From Colwellia sp. 12G3 (GTDB taxonomy: Bacteria > Pseudomonadota > Gammaproteobacteria > Enterobacterales > Alteromonadaceae), in the NCBI RefSeq assembly GCF_002836775.1, contig NZ_PJAQ01000043.1, positions 247,350 to 311,349 of the forward strand: a stretch of DNA of 64,000 nucleotides, written 5' to 3'. Positions 9,229 through 17,988 of this stretch are shown here, piece after piece (the stretch's first letter is position 1; every line of letters starts with the position of its first letter). Both the position numbers and the translations under genes were made by a program. Under the pieces are notes generated by a model. That model did not search any database, was not told the origin of the DNA, and saw only the letters and a list, made by a program, of their open reading frames with translations.

Positions 9229-10347
9229 TTAAATTGTTTCTAGTTTCATTGAACAGAAACCAAAGCCTTCTAAAGCACCGTAAAGTTCACGATGACCGAC
9301 GACTTTACAAGGTGATTGGAAACCCACATTATTTGGACCTTTACCGATCAACGTTTTGGCGATAAACGCTTGAACTAATCCTGTTTGGATATAAGCACTG
9401 TGGCCAAGAATGGTGCAACACACTTGTGATTTAGGACCTGTACCATAAACACGGTCAACTAAGCGATGAATATTGCGGTTTTCACGAGGTGGCATACTGG
9501 GAGTGATACTGGCGGCGATAGCATCTAATTGTGCTTCTTGTTCTTCAAGAGGTAAGTCTTTGATGTTGCTGTTGTAATTGGCTGCTATATCCATAACAGC
9601 GCGCATCAGTGGGCGATTAGTAAAACCTGTTAATGAAGTAGCGGTATGAACACGAACATCGTTGGCATACCAAAGAGGAAGGCTACCGCCGCCCCATGGT
9701 AAAGCCATAATAGTCGCATTAAAACCCGGAACAGTAACCTCATGACCGTGGGCCATAGGGTCTTGAATCTCAACAAGATGATTGTTCTCAAGCCAATGCT
9801 GTTTGTTTCTACACATATCCATGACGGTTTGTGTTGAACCCACAGTTGGTACACCTGTTGGAATACAAGCCGCATTGATTGAATCAATCGTAGAGTCTTC
9901 TAAACAGAACTCAGCAGCAATATTACCTACTGCGTGCATATAAGATGTGGATGGTGCTAATACCAAGCCTTTTTCTGCAAATGAATCACTATAAATATCA
10001 CGCATCTCCATCATCCACGCTTGTTCACCTGTGGTGTCAAGGTAATGACATTGTGCGGCAAGACAAGCTTCAACCACAGTACTTCCAAAACGGGAAAATG
10101 GGCCTACGGTATTACAAACCACTTTAGCGCCTGAGAAAAAATTAGTTAATGATTCTACGTTATGCGCAACAGTTTGAATTTCATAATCAGCGGTTTCAAT
10201 GCCTGGTACTTTAGCCATTGCTTCTTCAATTTTGGCTCTGTTACGGCCAGCGGCAATGAAAGGAATTTGATATTCGCGTAAAAATTCACAAATTAAACGG
10301 CCAGTGTAGCCACTTGCGCCATATACGATTACTGGTTTTTTGTTCAT
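9229..10347 (-). CDS. Saccharopine dehydrogenase-like NAD(P)-binding reductase
   Basis: A 372-residue protein starting with a Rossmann motif (VIYGASGYTGRLICEFL) and TVGPFSRFG further on. This fits the saccharopine-dehydrogenase-like family, which includes the trans-acting enoyl reductases of lipid metabolism. The operon setting with acyl-CoA dehydrogenase, ligase and thiolase supports a redox role on an acyl-CoA or related lipid rather than lysine metabolism. The function remains inferred. Confidence 0.75.
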   Translation of the reverse strand: MNKKPVIVYGASGYTGRLICEFLREYQIPFIAAGRNRAKIEEAMAKVPGIETADYEIQTVAHNVESLTNFFSGAKVVCNTVGPFSRFGSTVVEACLAAQCHYLDTTGEQAWMMEMRDIYSDSFAEKGLVLAPSTSYMHAVGNIAAEFCLEDSTIDSINAACIPTGVPTVGSTQTVMDMCRNKQHWLENNHLVEIQDPMAHGHEVTVPGFNATIMALPWGGGSLPLWYANDVRVHTATSLTGFTNRPLMRAVMDIAANYNSNIKDLPLEEQEAQLDAIAASITPSMPPRENRNIHRLVDRVYGTGPKSQVCCTILGHSAYIQTGLVQAFIAKTLIGKGPNNVGFQSPCKVVGHRELYGALEGFGFCSMKLETI

Positions 10348-10395
10348 TGTCTTAATCCTATTTTAAATAGTTTGTTATTAATATGAGTGTTATTT

Positions 10396-11670
10396 TTAGC
10401 CATTACGCGCTATAAATTCTTTACTTAGCCATCTAGCAGCTTTCAACCCTAGAATGTTATTTTCACCGTCTGCAATTTGGGCGGTTCGTGCATCACGGAA
10501 TAATTTTTCGGTGGGGTATTCTTTGGTTAAGCCATTACCACCAAGAATTTGAATCGCTTCGCTGGTCACTTCAACACAAGTATCGCTAACAAACGTTTTA
10601 CTGGTAATAGAGGCTAAAAGGTGTGGGCCCTTGGGGCCGTAGTTATAAGCAAAAACACGCAGTGCTAATGCACGACAAGCTTCTACTTTTTGCTGCATTT
10701 TGAATAGACGTAACTTAACACTTTGATGTTCAATAATGGCTACACCCCCTTGTTTTCTTTCATGTGCATAAGCAAGAGCGTGTTCGTAAGCTGCACGGGC
10801 TACACCAGTAAATGAAATTCCCATTTCCATGTTACCGAAGGTTAAAGCGCCAATAAAACTTGGGAAAGCACTTTCTTTATCGGCAATAACGTAACTCATC
10901 GGTACACGAACTTCATCGAAAAACACTTCGCCTTGACACAATGAACGCATGCCCATTTTATCTAAAGGCTTACCTTTTGATACTCCTGGTAAGTCAAAAG
11001 GGACGAGTACGGCGATTTGATTTAATGAACCATTTTCTTTATATACACCGTCGCCGTAATCACAAGGAAGATAACAAAGTCCACATTCTGCAATGGGTGT
11101 GGCAGAGACCCAAGCAGAAGACTGACCGGTAATAACTAACTCATCACCATCGACTCTCGCTACGAGATTTCCTTTGTTTTGTTTGCCCCCAGGATGGATT
11201 TCAGTGCCTTCCATATCTACTATTTCAGAGCCTTTATCAGGTTGTGTTGCTACCCAACAGCCTCTTAACTTACCAAAGCGTTCAATTAATTCAGGGTTGC
11301 CAGTATTATAGGCTGCAAAGGCTGGGAATTTTAACACCATGGATGTTAATGCTAATCCGCAATCACCCCAGGCTAATTCTTCAAAAATAATAGGGATAAT
11401 ACGTGCTTTTTCGTCATCGCTCATACCGCCAATAGCTTCTAAATCTAAGATGCCTGATTCATCCATTTTTTTTATGTAATCCCATAAAGGAGACTCTGGA
11501 GCGATAACATCCTCAGCTGACATTTTATCCAAGTTTTCGCCAATAGGGCGCATAACTTCAGCAGCAAAACGGTGAGCTACATCTTGTATAGCTAACTCTT
11601 CTTCACTCATTACTGCATCAAAACCTGTTAACCCAAGGTTTGGGTTCATAACTTTTTCGATATTAAACAT
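10396..11670 (-). CDS. Acyl-CoA dehydrogenase, first gene of the catabolic operon
   Basis: A 424-residue acyl-CoA dehydrogenase with N-terminal, middle-barrel and C-terminal domains. QILGGNGLTKEYPTEKLFRD near the end is characteristic. At the catalytic Glu position of medium-chain enzymes the sequence reads ADGENN, so Asp replaces Glu or the adjacent Glu acts; specificity may differ from the standard. The start is supported by AGGTGA seven bases upstream. The leader carries a 26-bp operator palindrome (11755-11780). It heads a unit of reductase, ligase, thiolase and TonB receptor. Confidence 0.88.
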   Translation of the reverse strand: MFNIEKVMNPNLGLTGFDAVMSEEELAIQDVAHRFAAEVMRPIGENLDKMSAEDVIAPESPLWDYIKKMDESGILDLEAIGGMSDDEKARIIPIIFEELAWGDCGLALTSMVLKFPAFAAYNTGNPELIERFGKLRGCWVATQPDKGSEIVDMEGTEIHPGGKQNKGNLVARVDGDELVITGQSSAWVSATPIAECGLCYLPCDYGDGVYKENGSLNQIAVLVPFDLPGVSKGKPLDKMGMRSLCQGEVFFDEVRVPMSYVIADKESAFPSFIGALTFGNMEMGISFTGVARAAYEHALAYAHERKQGGVAIIEHQSVKLRLFKMQQKVEACRALALRVFAYNYGPKGPHLLASITSKTFVSDTCVEVTSEAIQILGGNGLTKEYPTEKLFRDARTAQIADGENNILGLKAARWLSKEFIARNG

Positions 11671-11754
11671 ATATTCACCTATTGCATTAGCGTTAATCTT
11701 TCTAAGTGCAGCTAATTTTTTTTATGTTTATACCTTATGCTTAAGTTTGCCGTG

Positions 11755-11780
11755 CAATATCACCCTAAAGGGTGATATTG
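11755..11780. promoter_or_regulatory. 26-bp perfect palindromic operator, copy 1
   Basis: Two perfect 12-base arms (CAATATCACCCT and its complement) separated by AA, 85 bases before the acyl-CoA dehydrogenase start. The core ATCACCCTAAAGGGTGAT recurs exactly at the SDR gene (12882-12899), while the outer bases differ. A conserved core with variable flanks is what a dimeric repressor or activator site looks like. Lack of a following T-run and its position upstream argue against a terminator. Confidence 0.75.
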
Positions 11781-11965
11781 GTAAAATAGTTAAAATTATT
11801 TTTTTATATGTTTTTTTTCAATAGTTTATTCTTTGTGTTTATTTTTGTATTAAGTGGTTTTTTGTATTTTTGTTGTTTTTATCACCCGTGTTATAAGAGA
11901 CTGATAAAGAATAATGACTAGCCGTAGGTCACTAAAAATTGAATGCCATTTCAAAAGTTCTACAT

Positions 11966-12005
11966 AAAAAAAAGCGACTTACGCAATAACGTAAGTCGCT
12001 TTTTT
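11966..12005 (-). terminator. Rho-independent terminator of the SDR gene
   Basis: The stem AAAGCGACTTACG / CGTAAGTCGCTTT has a short AATAA-type loop, preceded by an A-run and followed by a T-run. It lies 33 bases past the SDR stop and so closes that single-gene unit. The rest of 11671-11965, apart from the operator, shows no gene. Confidence 0.85.
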
Positions 12006-12037
12006 ATCATTCAACGTTGAAATAAAATGAAATAGGT

Positions 12038-12805
12038 CTAGGTAATAAGGCCCATACCACTTAATAACCCACCATCAATTTGATGAACTGAGCCATTCAT
12101 ATAGGATGCTTGATCTGATGCTAACCAAATGACAAAGTTAGCGACCTCTGCTGGAGTAGCGCCTCTACCTAGTGGGATCATTGCGTTAAACCCATCAACT
12201 TCTTCTTGAGCAAGCGCGTTGTTTGTCATGTCTGTCACAATATAACCAGGGCATATTGCTACACACCTAATACCCTTGCGGCTATATTCTAACGCAGTCG
12301 TTTTAGTTAACCCGGTTACACCATGTTTGGCTGCAACATAAGGTGAAAGAGTTCCCATACCGACTAAACCGTCAACTGAAGCAGTGTTAACGATAACCCC
12401 ACTGCCATTTTTAACCATTTCAGGAAGTGCAGAACGAGTACAATTGAAAACACCGGTTAAATTAATAGCAATAACTTTATCCCACATATCATTACTGGTG
12501 TCTGTTATTACCGCTCTATCGCCAGAAATACCAGCGTTGTTAAATATTATATCTAACTTACCAAAAGCTGAGACAGTTTTAGCTACCATGTCATCACAAG
12601 CTTTCGAATCTGCAACATTAGTCATAATAGAAATGGATTCACCGCCAGCCTCCGCTATACGTTTTGCGGTTTCAGCTAATCCTGCTTCATTAATATCAGC
12701 TAAGCCTACTTTTGCACCATTTTGAGCAAATTGAATTGCACTTTCACGACCTATACCGCCTGCTGCACCTGTTACAATAGCGACTTTTCCTGTAAATAAT
12801 CCCAT
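12038..12805 (-). CDS. Short-chain dehydrogenase/reductase
   Basis: A 255-residue classical SDR: cofactor motif TGAAGGIGRE near residue 12, NNAG, catalytic Ser in NTASVDG and YVAAK. It probably oxidises or reduces a hydroxyl/keto group with NAD(P). I chose the ATG at 12805 because GAGG stands five bases before it; an in-frame ATG 54 bases further upstream would add an unusual basic leader. Its leader carries the same operator core as the acyl-CoA dehydrogenase operon, so it probably belongs to the same pathway. Confidence 0.88.
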   Translation of the reverse strand: MGLFTGKVAIVTGAAGGIGRESAIQFAQNGAKVGLADINEAGLAETAKRIAEAGGESISIMTNVADSKACDDMVAKTVSAFGKLDIIFNNAGISGDRAVITDTSNDMWDKVIAINLTGVFNCTRSALPEMVKNGSGVIVNTASVDGLVGMGTLSPYVAAKHGVTGLTKTTALEYSRKGIRCVAICPGYIVTDMTNNALAQEEVDGFNAMIPLGRGATPAEVANFVIWLASDQASYMNGSVHQIDGGLLSGMGLIT

Positions 12806-12877
12806 ATCAACCTCGTTTAATAGTTTTTTTTTGATCATTCTTTTCATCAAAATCAGCATATCATTGAAGAATTATCG

Positions 12878-12903
12878 TCTAATCACCCTAAAGGGTGATT
12901 AGA
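12878..12903. promoter_or_regulatory. 26-bp perfect palindromic operator, copy 2
   Basis: Two perfect 12-base arms (TCTAATCACCCT and its complement) flank AA, 73 bases before the SDR start. The 18-base core is identical to that of copy 1 and the distance to the gene is similar. The remaining bases up to 13241 show no further gene or repeat. The SDR site may also lie within reach of the divergent DUF1254 gene, although that start is about 340 bases away. Confidence 0.75.
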
Positions 12904-13241
12904 TCAAATGTCTGCAGTGGTTAACTCTAATAAATGAATTTTTCAGTTATTAAAAGATAACGTTAAGGTAGACATAATAGTGAAGTTGAGTTTTAAACCC
13001 CTATTAGTATTAATCGTTGTTTTTCGCCAACAGCGTGTAGTCAAAATAGTATTATAGCGCTGCGAATACTCCATTAGTAGTAGCATTTGATCATAATAAT
13101 ATTGAATACCAAATAATAGTTCGCCGCGAAACGAAAACTCTCATTTGGACGATACCAGTAAGTAAAGTAAATACAAAATTTATTACAAGAAATTGATTTG
13201 CAAGATAAACCATTTAAAATAAAACATTCCGGAGTTTAAAT

Positions 13242-14309
13242 ATGAAATTATCATTACATAAAACCTTTAGTACACTCGCTTTAACATCTGCGCTTGTTGG
13301 ATTCACGACTCATGCAGTTCAGACTGACACGTCAGCTGAATTTTTTGCTGATAATGGCAAGGTAACAACACCTGAATCTTACCCAACGAATGAAACATCA
13401 CATCAAATGTTGAAGAATCAAGATTTGGTTGGCGTTAATAAATTTCTACATAAAAGAGACTTATCACCTACAGATAATCAACCTGTCGTTCGTATGAACC
13501 GCGATACTTATTACTCTCTTGCTGTTATTGATGTATCTAAAGGGGCAACAATAACTATACCTGAAATACCAAAAGGTAAATATGTATCGGTACAACCGGT
13601 GACAGAAGATCATCGTACTCAAGCTATGGGCTATGGTGCTGGTAAATATTCGCTATCAACGCATACCGGGACTCATCTTTATGTTGTCATTAGACTTGAT
13701 TCATCGATATCAGCAACAGACGCAAGAGCCATTCAAGATAAAATGGTTATTTCGGCAAAATCAACCAACGCATTTACCGCAGCGCCGATAAACAAAAAAT
13801 CATTTACAGAAGTTGAAGACGCACTAAAAGCACAAATGGGACCCATGGTAAAACGTGATGGTATTAATGCTCTAACGGGTATGTTTACCGACCCTCGTGA
13901 TAGTTCTAAAGAATTATTTACCCAAGAAAAGTATCAAATTGGCGCGGCAGTTGGTTGGGGCGGCGCGCAAATGAAAGACAACATTTATGAAGTATCAGGT
14001 AATTACCCTGCCGATAAATGTTATCAAGCTACTTTTGAAGATCCAAAAAACAAAGCCTTTTGGTCATTCACGGTATATAACAAAAAAGGATTTATGTTTA
14101 ACGACTTAGCGAACCTAAATACAAATACCGCGACAACAAACGCTGACGGAACTTATACGCTCAGTTTTGGTTGTGGTAGTGACGCCATTAACAATATCAA
14201 AACATCGAATCCTTCAGGGGTATTTAACTTAGCCGTTCGTCATTATATGCCGTCAGATAGAGTTAAAAATGATGGCTATCGTTTATTACCTTTAGTAAAA
14301 GCAAAGTGA
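13242..14309 (+). CDS. Secreted DUF1254/DUF1214 domain protein
   Basis: A 355-residue protein with a signal peptide (hydrophobic about 9-23, cleavage near THA-VQ). The N-terminal part has the DUF1254 pattern RMNRDTYYSLAVIDVSKG, and the C-terminal part the DUF1214 pattern (FWSFTVYNKKGFMFND; YRLLPL). The biochemical role of this family is not established. It is shorter than the usual 450 or so residues because the linker is reduced. CGGAG nine bases before the ATG supports the start. It is monocistronic and transcribed away from the SDR. Confidence 0.8.
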   Translation: MKLSLHKTFSTLALTSALVGFTTHAVQTDTSAEFFADNGKVTTPESYPTNETSHQMLKNQDLVGVNKFLHKRDLSPTDNQPVVRMNRDTYYSLAVIDVSKGATITIPEIPKGKYVSVQPVTEDHRTQAMGYGAGKYSLSTHTGTHLYVVIRLDSSISATDARAIQDKMVISAKSTNAFTAAPINKKSFTEVEDALKAQMGPMVKRDGINALTGMFTDPRDSSKELFTQEKYQIGAAVGWGGAQMKDNIYEVSGNYPADKCYQATFEDPKNKAFWSFTVYNKKGFMFNDLANLNTNTATTNADGTYTLSFGCGSDAINNIKTSNPSGVFNLAVRHYMPSDRVKNDGYRLLPLVKAK

Positions 14310-14455
14310 TTGAACACTTATATAGTTAATACATGGTGCTCAGTGCTAGTGGCTATTATTAGCTAGCAATAAAGTAACATAGAAGAGTTAAGGTCTATTT
14401 AATAAGCCTTCACTTTTTTTACAAATAGTTATTTTGATAAAATAAGGCGTAACCA

Positions 14456-14647
14456 ATGAAGTAAACATTAATCACAATATTATTAGTTATTTCAAGTGCA
14501 TCCGTTTTAGCATCCGAGCTAAAGGATGAACCAAAAAGTGATGAAATGTAGCTAGTAGTAAGCCATAGGTTTATTCGCTGATATTTATCAAGAGAACAAG
14601 TGGGCATGAAAACATTACGAAACGAATCTATAAGGCTCTCTAAATAA
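14456..14647 (+). pseudogene. Decayed small secreted-protein gene (three in-frame stops)
   Basis: A frame of 64 codons starting MK(stop)TLITILLVISSASVLASE looks like a signal peptide ending in an Ala-x-Ala-like site, followed by ELKDEPKSDEM, a stop, and then a further stretch ending at TAA. Codon 3 (TAA), codon 32 (TAG) and codon 42 (TGA) interrupt it. Reading through them gives a plausible exported peptide of about 60 residues, so decay by point mutation is likely. No homologue was checked. The rest of 14310-14867 shows no gene. Confidence 0.45.
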
Positions 14648-14867
14648 GTAGTTTAATAACTACTGCTTGCATATGGATCAGAGGTTAGTGAATAATTAAT
14701 CAAAGTCACTTAAAAGGACAAAAAACAATTGGTTTTTGTAACTTCGACGCTTATTTTAACCAACTATTTTTAGCCTCTTAATAAGACGTTAGGCATAAGC
14801 CAATAATTTTAACCATATATTATTAGAAAAAATCCATAATATATGGTTATGCGATGAGTATTTATAA

Positions 14868-16268
14868 TTAGTGTAGTTCTCCTGACGCTAGTGTATTAGA
14901 TGGAAGCTTAAAGTAACAAATGTCGCCACTTCCTCCTTGTTTCCTCCCCATTGCCCCACCAAGAGAATCAATTATCTTTGAACATAAAACATAATCAATT
15001 GCTTTATCTTCTTCTTGATTTTTTCTATTTACAGTATGACTATCCTCGACTTCAAATACTATATTGAACTTATCATGATACAGTCGAATATTTACATCAC
15101 AGCCTTCAGCGGTATTGTCAATTGCATTTTTTGTGAGATACATTATCACTTGTTCAATTTGGCTCGGAACATATAGGTCTTTTGTATTGGGATTTAATGA
15201 CTCTTTTATGATGATATTACTCATTTTAGCTTTACTTGCGCCAATTAAAAGCTGTCCTGAGATCATTGAATGTAAAGAATGATTTTTTAGTGATGAATCA
15301 TGTAAATGATTTGATAATTCTAAATAACTCATCACATAGTTTAACGTACTGGTCAATTTGGTTTTTGCCTTTTTGCACAGTATGCTTGAATGAGAATGTT
15401 CCTCTGTTGCTATTGCATTTTCTAATAAAATATCGTTGATAGTTGATAGCACATAGATAGGGTTGTATACATTGTTAACAACACTATTAATGATTGTTTT
15501 ATAGTCATCTAATGCTTTTCTTTCTTGTTTAATTTTATGATCATTAAAAATTAACTTTTTTAATTTTAGTGAAAAAATATCATGATCTATTGGCTTTATT
15601 AAAACATCATCGGCGCCATCGTGGAGAAATTTAATTGCACCATTTCTACTTCCTGTTATACCAATAAAAATAAAATCTCGAGTTGGAAATGTATTTTTAA
15701 TTTCCTCCATTAATTGGCAACCATTTTTATTGGGCATTTCATAATCTAGAATAATAATATTGATAGATTCTGATTTTGTTAAAAACGCAATAACATTATC
15801 GGGATTGTGTTCGTTATCGTTTTTTAAAAAATCTTTCGTCAAATTGTGGGTAATAATAGAGGTATCAACTCTAGAATCATCGACTACAAGCACGTGCTGA
15901 GACTGATAAATTTGGTACTGGCTGATAAAACCGTAAATTAATGAAATTAATTTTGGATCTGAGGCATTAATTATCAAGTCGATATTATTTGACTTTGCTG
16001 TTCGTTCCATCTCGAAGTTAGATTGGTCTGTGATTAATATTACGGGGATGTCATTTTGCGCTTTTAGCTGGATGATGTGCTCTTCTGAAATATCTGAATC
16101 ATAAAAAATAATAAAATCTGTACATTCAATATCACCAATGAAATAACTAAGGGAGCTACTACAGGTAATAGCTTTGCATGAGCCTAATTTTTCTTTTTTG
16201 ATAATTTTGGTTAATGGAACGCTAAATTGTTCAGGCAGATTAACCAATGAAATCTTAAGTATGTCCAC
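14868..16268 (-). CDS. Two-REC signalling protein with degenerate histidine-kinase core
   Basis: A 466-residue cytoplasmic protein. Residues 1-115 form a receiver-like fold without a clear phospho-acceptor. Residues 124-240 are a complete REC domain (D130-D131, phospho-acceptor D175 in ILDYEMP, T205, K225). Residues 250-330 resemble the dimerisation helices of a histidine kinase, but the expected phosphorylatable His is missing (region reads NNVYNPIYVL). Residues 340-460 resemble a HATPase domain with an N-box-like YLTKNAIDNT and a Gly-rich end. No partner gene is adjacent. It may bind ATP and act on another protein, or be a catalytically silent scaffold. Confidence 0.7.
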   Translation of the reverse strand: MDILKISLVNLPEQFSVPLTKIIKKEKLGSCKAITCSSSLSYFIGDIECTDFIIFYDSDISEEHIIQLKAQNDIPVILITDQSNFEMERTAKSNNIDLIINASDPKLISLIYGFISQYQIYQSQHVLVVDDSRVDTSIITHNLTKDFLKNDNEHNPDNVIAFLTKSESINIIILDYEMPNKNGCQLMEEIKNTFPTRDFIFIGITGSRNGAIKFLHDGADDVLIKPIDHDIFSLKLKKLIFNDHKIKQERKALDDYKTIINSVVNNVYNPIYVLSTINDILLENAIATEEHSHSSILCKKAKTKLTSTLNYVMSYLELSNHLHDSSLKNHSLHSMISGQLLIGASKAKMSNIIIKESLNPNTKDLYVPSQIEQVIMYLTKNAIDNTAEGCDVNIRLYHDKFNIVFEVEDSHTVNRKNQEEDKAIDYVLCSKIIDSLGGAMGRKQGGSGDICYFKLPSNTLASGELH

Positions 16269-16496
16269 GACGACTCCTTTCTTGTGATGAAATATAACTT
16301 AATTTATGCGTGTTAAATGCACTCCATAATTGTTAATGCTAGTACATATTCTCATTTTTAGTATCTTGATTTGAAAAAAAAATTGATTTTTTTCTATAAA
16401 CATACTAAGCGTTAGATTTATATCATGATTACTTGGATGGAAATTTTATCGAATAATACCTGAGTCCTTGCTCGTCATACTATTCACGCCACATTC

Positions 16497-16532
16497 AAAA
16501 ATTCCGCTACTCTAAAGGTTAGCGGAATTTTT
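16497..16532. terminator. Terminator-like hairpin in the 16.3-17.4 kb gap
   Basis: The stem AAAAATTCCGCTA / TAGCGGAATTTTT has a ten-base loop and A/T-runs on both sides. Read on the minus strand it follows the broken lipoprotein gene (start 16729), so it probably ended that transcript. Confidence 0.65.
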
Positions 16533-16729
16533 GCTTTATCGAATATTGTCGAGAAAACCCAGTGATCTTTAGTCGCGGGGTAGTTCACGTCATTAATCTG
16601 TGGGGAAGCTTCTATTGGTGGTGATTCAGGAACATCCACCGAACTTTCGTCACTATTCCCACCTCCACCTCAGTTCATGAGTAAAGCTAAGACTAGGATG
16701 AGCATCAAAATTCTAGGTTTTGTCATCAT
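16533..16729 (-). pseudogene. Broken lipoprotein gene with TGA at the expected lipobox cysteine
   Basis: The minus-strand frame starts ATG-ATG after AAGGA and reads MMTKPRILMLILVLALLMN, then TGA (16670-16672), then GGGGNSDESSVDVPE and about 40 further residues up to the hairpin. A hydrophobic leader followed by Cys-Gly-rich linker is the usual lipoprotein layout, and TGA stands where TGT or TGC is expected. The product downstream is only a short remnant. Recoding is improbable because no selenocysteine signal or gene is seen. Confidence 0.5.
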
Positions 16730-17045
16730 TTATCCTTATTTCAGTGAATGCCAATAAGGTCTGAATTGGCTAGAAATAATGGTACATCTTTGTTCACTCA
16801 ATCTATTCGTATAACATGTACCGCTATTTTTATAGTTAAAAACCAATAGGGTAAATTTATCTTGTTCACTTTTTGTTATGTTTTTTGCAATGTGCGAAAT
16901 AATAATTTATTAATATTTGTCGTTTGTAGTAGGAGAAGGGAACGTTGAAATCAAAGGCAAGGTGAATGTTTTAAACCTGTTTAAGTAGATAAAAATGCGA
17001 AATAGTATGCTGTTTAATGAACTATCTCGATAACAATCAATTTAT

Positions 17046-17287
17046 TTAACTAACCTGAACTCTGGATAATGAGTGCTTGATATTTAAGCGAAGAGACTGA
17101 TTTATCTTATAAAACAAAGGTATAACAAGGTCAAGGTTGCTATATCCACTATCAATGTTTCATTCTATTCTATTATCAAGGCAAAACGTTTATGAATAGC
17201 TGGCTATTTATCGACGTTTTAACGCTGAGAATGGGATAAAAGGGAATGTTGAGCAAGTGCTGCTTATCCAGAGTTCAGGTTATTTAA
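17046..17287. mobile_element. MITE-like element with about 34-bp terminal inverted repeats
   Basis: Bases 17046-17079 (TTAACTAACCTGAACTCTGG...) match the reverse complement of 17254-17287 with few mismatches, including an unbroken TAACCTGAACTCTGGATAA. Both ends are bordered by TTAA. The 242-bp interior has no gene, so it is either a non-autonomous element or the shrunken end pieces of an insertion sequence. The rest of 16730-17391 shows nothing else. Confidence 0.55.
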
Positions 17288-17391
17288 GCTTAACTCAGTT
17301 TAAGGGATAGTTAATATTATGGATTATATAACGTGCACAAAAGTTAGCTTAACGATAAACTTCTGTAATAACCCCTTGTTAGGAGTATTTC

Positions 17392-17988
17392 ATGGACGCT
17401 ATTGAATTATTATTACAACGACAATCAACAGCCGTTTTAGGTGATCCCGCACCTAAAGCAGCAGACCTGAACATTTTATTGTCAGCAGGCATGCGGGTTC
17501 CCGATCATGGCGGACTAAAGCCTTGGCATTTTCATGTTATTAGTGGACAAGGCTTACAGCGTTTAAGTGAACTTTATGTTGAAGCGACAACCGAAGATTT
17601 ATCTAGTATGGCTGGTTTAATAGAAGGTACCAGTATCGATGAGCATGCCTTAAATGATAAAATTGCTAAAGTCGCTAAAATGCCATTTAGGGCGCCGATG
17701 ATCATTGTTATTTCAACAGACTATGTTGAACATAATAAAGTACCACAGCAAGAGCAACTAGTTGCTGCTGGTTGTTGTGCACAATCAATGCAAATGGCTG
17801 CATTTGCATTGGGTTATGGAGCCATGTGGCGTACAGGTACTTTGGCATACAATGAAACGGTTAAGAAGGGGTTAGGTATGGCTGAGGGTAATGCTATCGC
17901 CGGATTTTTGTATATAGGTACCCCCACTAAAGTTGCCAATAATAAGCCAGCGAAAGATTATCAAGATAAAGTAACTTATTGGAAATAA
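17392..17988 (+). CDS. Nitroreductase family protein (YdjA-like)
   Basis: A 198-residue small nitroreductase close to E. coli YdjA (about 183 residues). RVPDHGGLKPWHFHV near residue 35 and GYGAMWRTG near residue 140 are the FMN-contacting motifs of that group. It would be an FMN-dependent homodimer reducing nitro or other substrates with NAD(P)H. AGGAG lies seven bases before the ATG. It is monocistronic and followed at once by a repeat element that begins right at its stop codon. Confidence 0.88.
   Translation: MDAIELLLQRQSTAVLGDPAPKAADLNILLSAGMRVPDHGGLKPWHFHVISGQGLQRLSELYVEATTEDLSSMAGLIEGTSIDEHALNDKIAKVAKMPFRAPMIIVISTDYVEHNKVPQQEQLVAAGCCAQSMQMAAFALGYGAMWRTGTLAYNETVKKGLGMAEGNAIAGFLYIGTPTKVANNKPAKDYQDKVTYWK

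Noticed and set aside
14419-14607. 62-codon minus-strand frame
   Set aside because: It lies opposite the better supported decayed secreted-protein frame and has no ribosome site or family.
16670-16672. Possible selenocysteine codon in a lipoprotein
   Set aside because: No selenocysteine insertion hairpin directly after the TGA was recognised, no sel genes are in the window, and the frame ends soon after in a terminator-like hairpin. Nonsense mutation is simpler.
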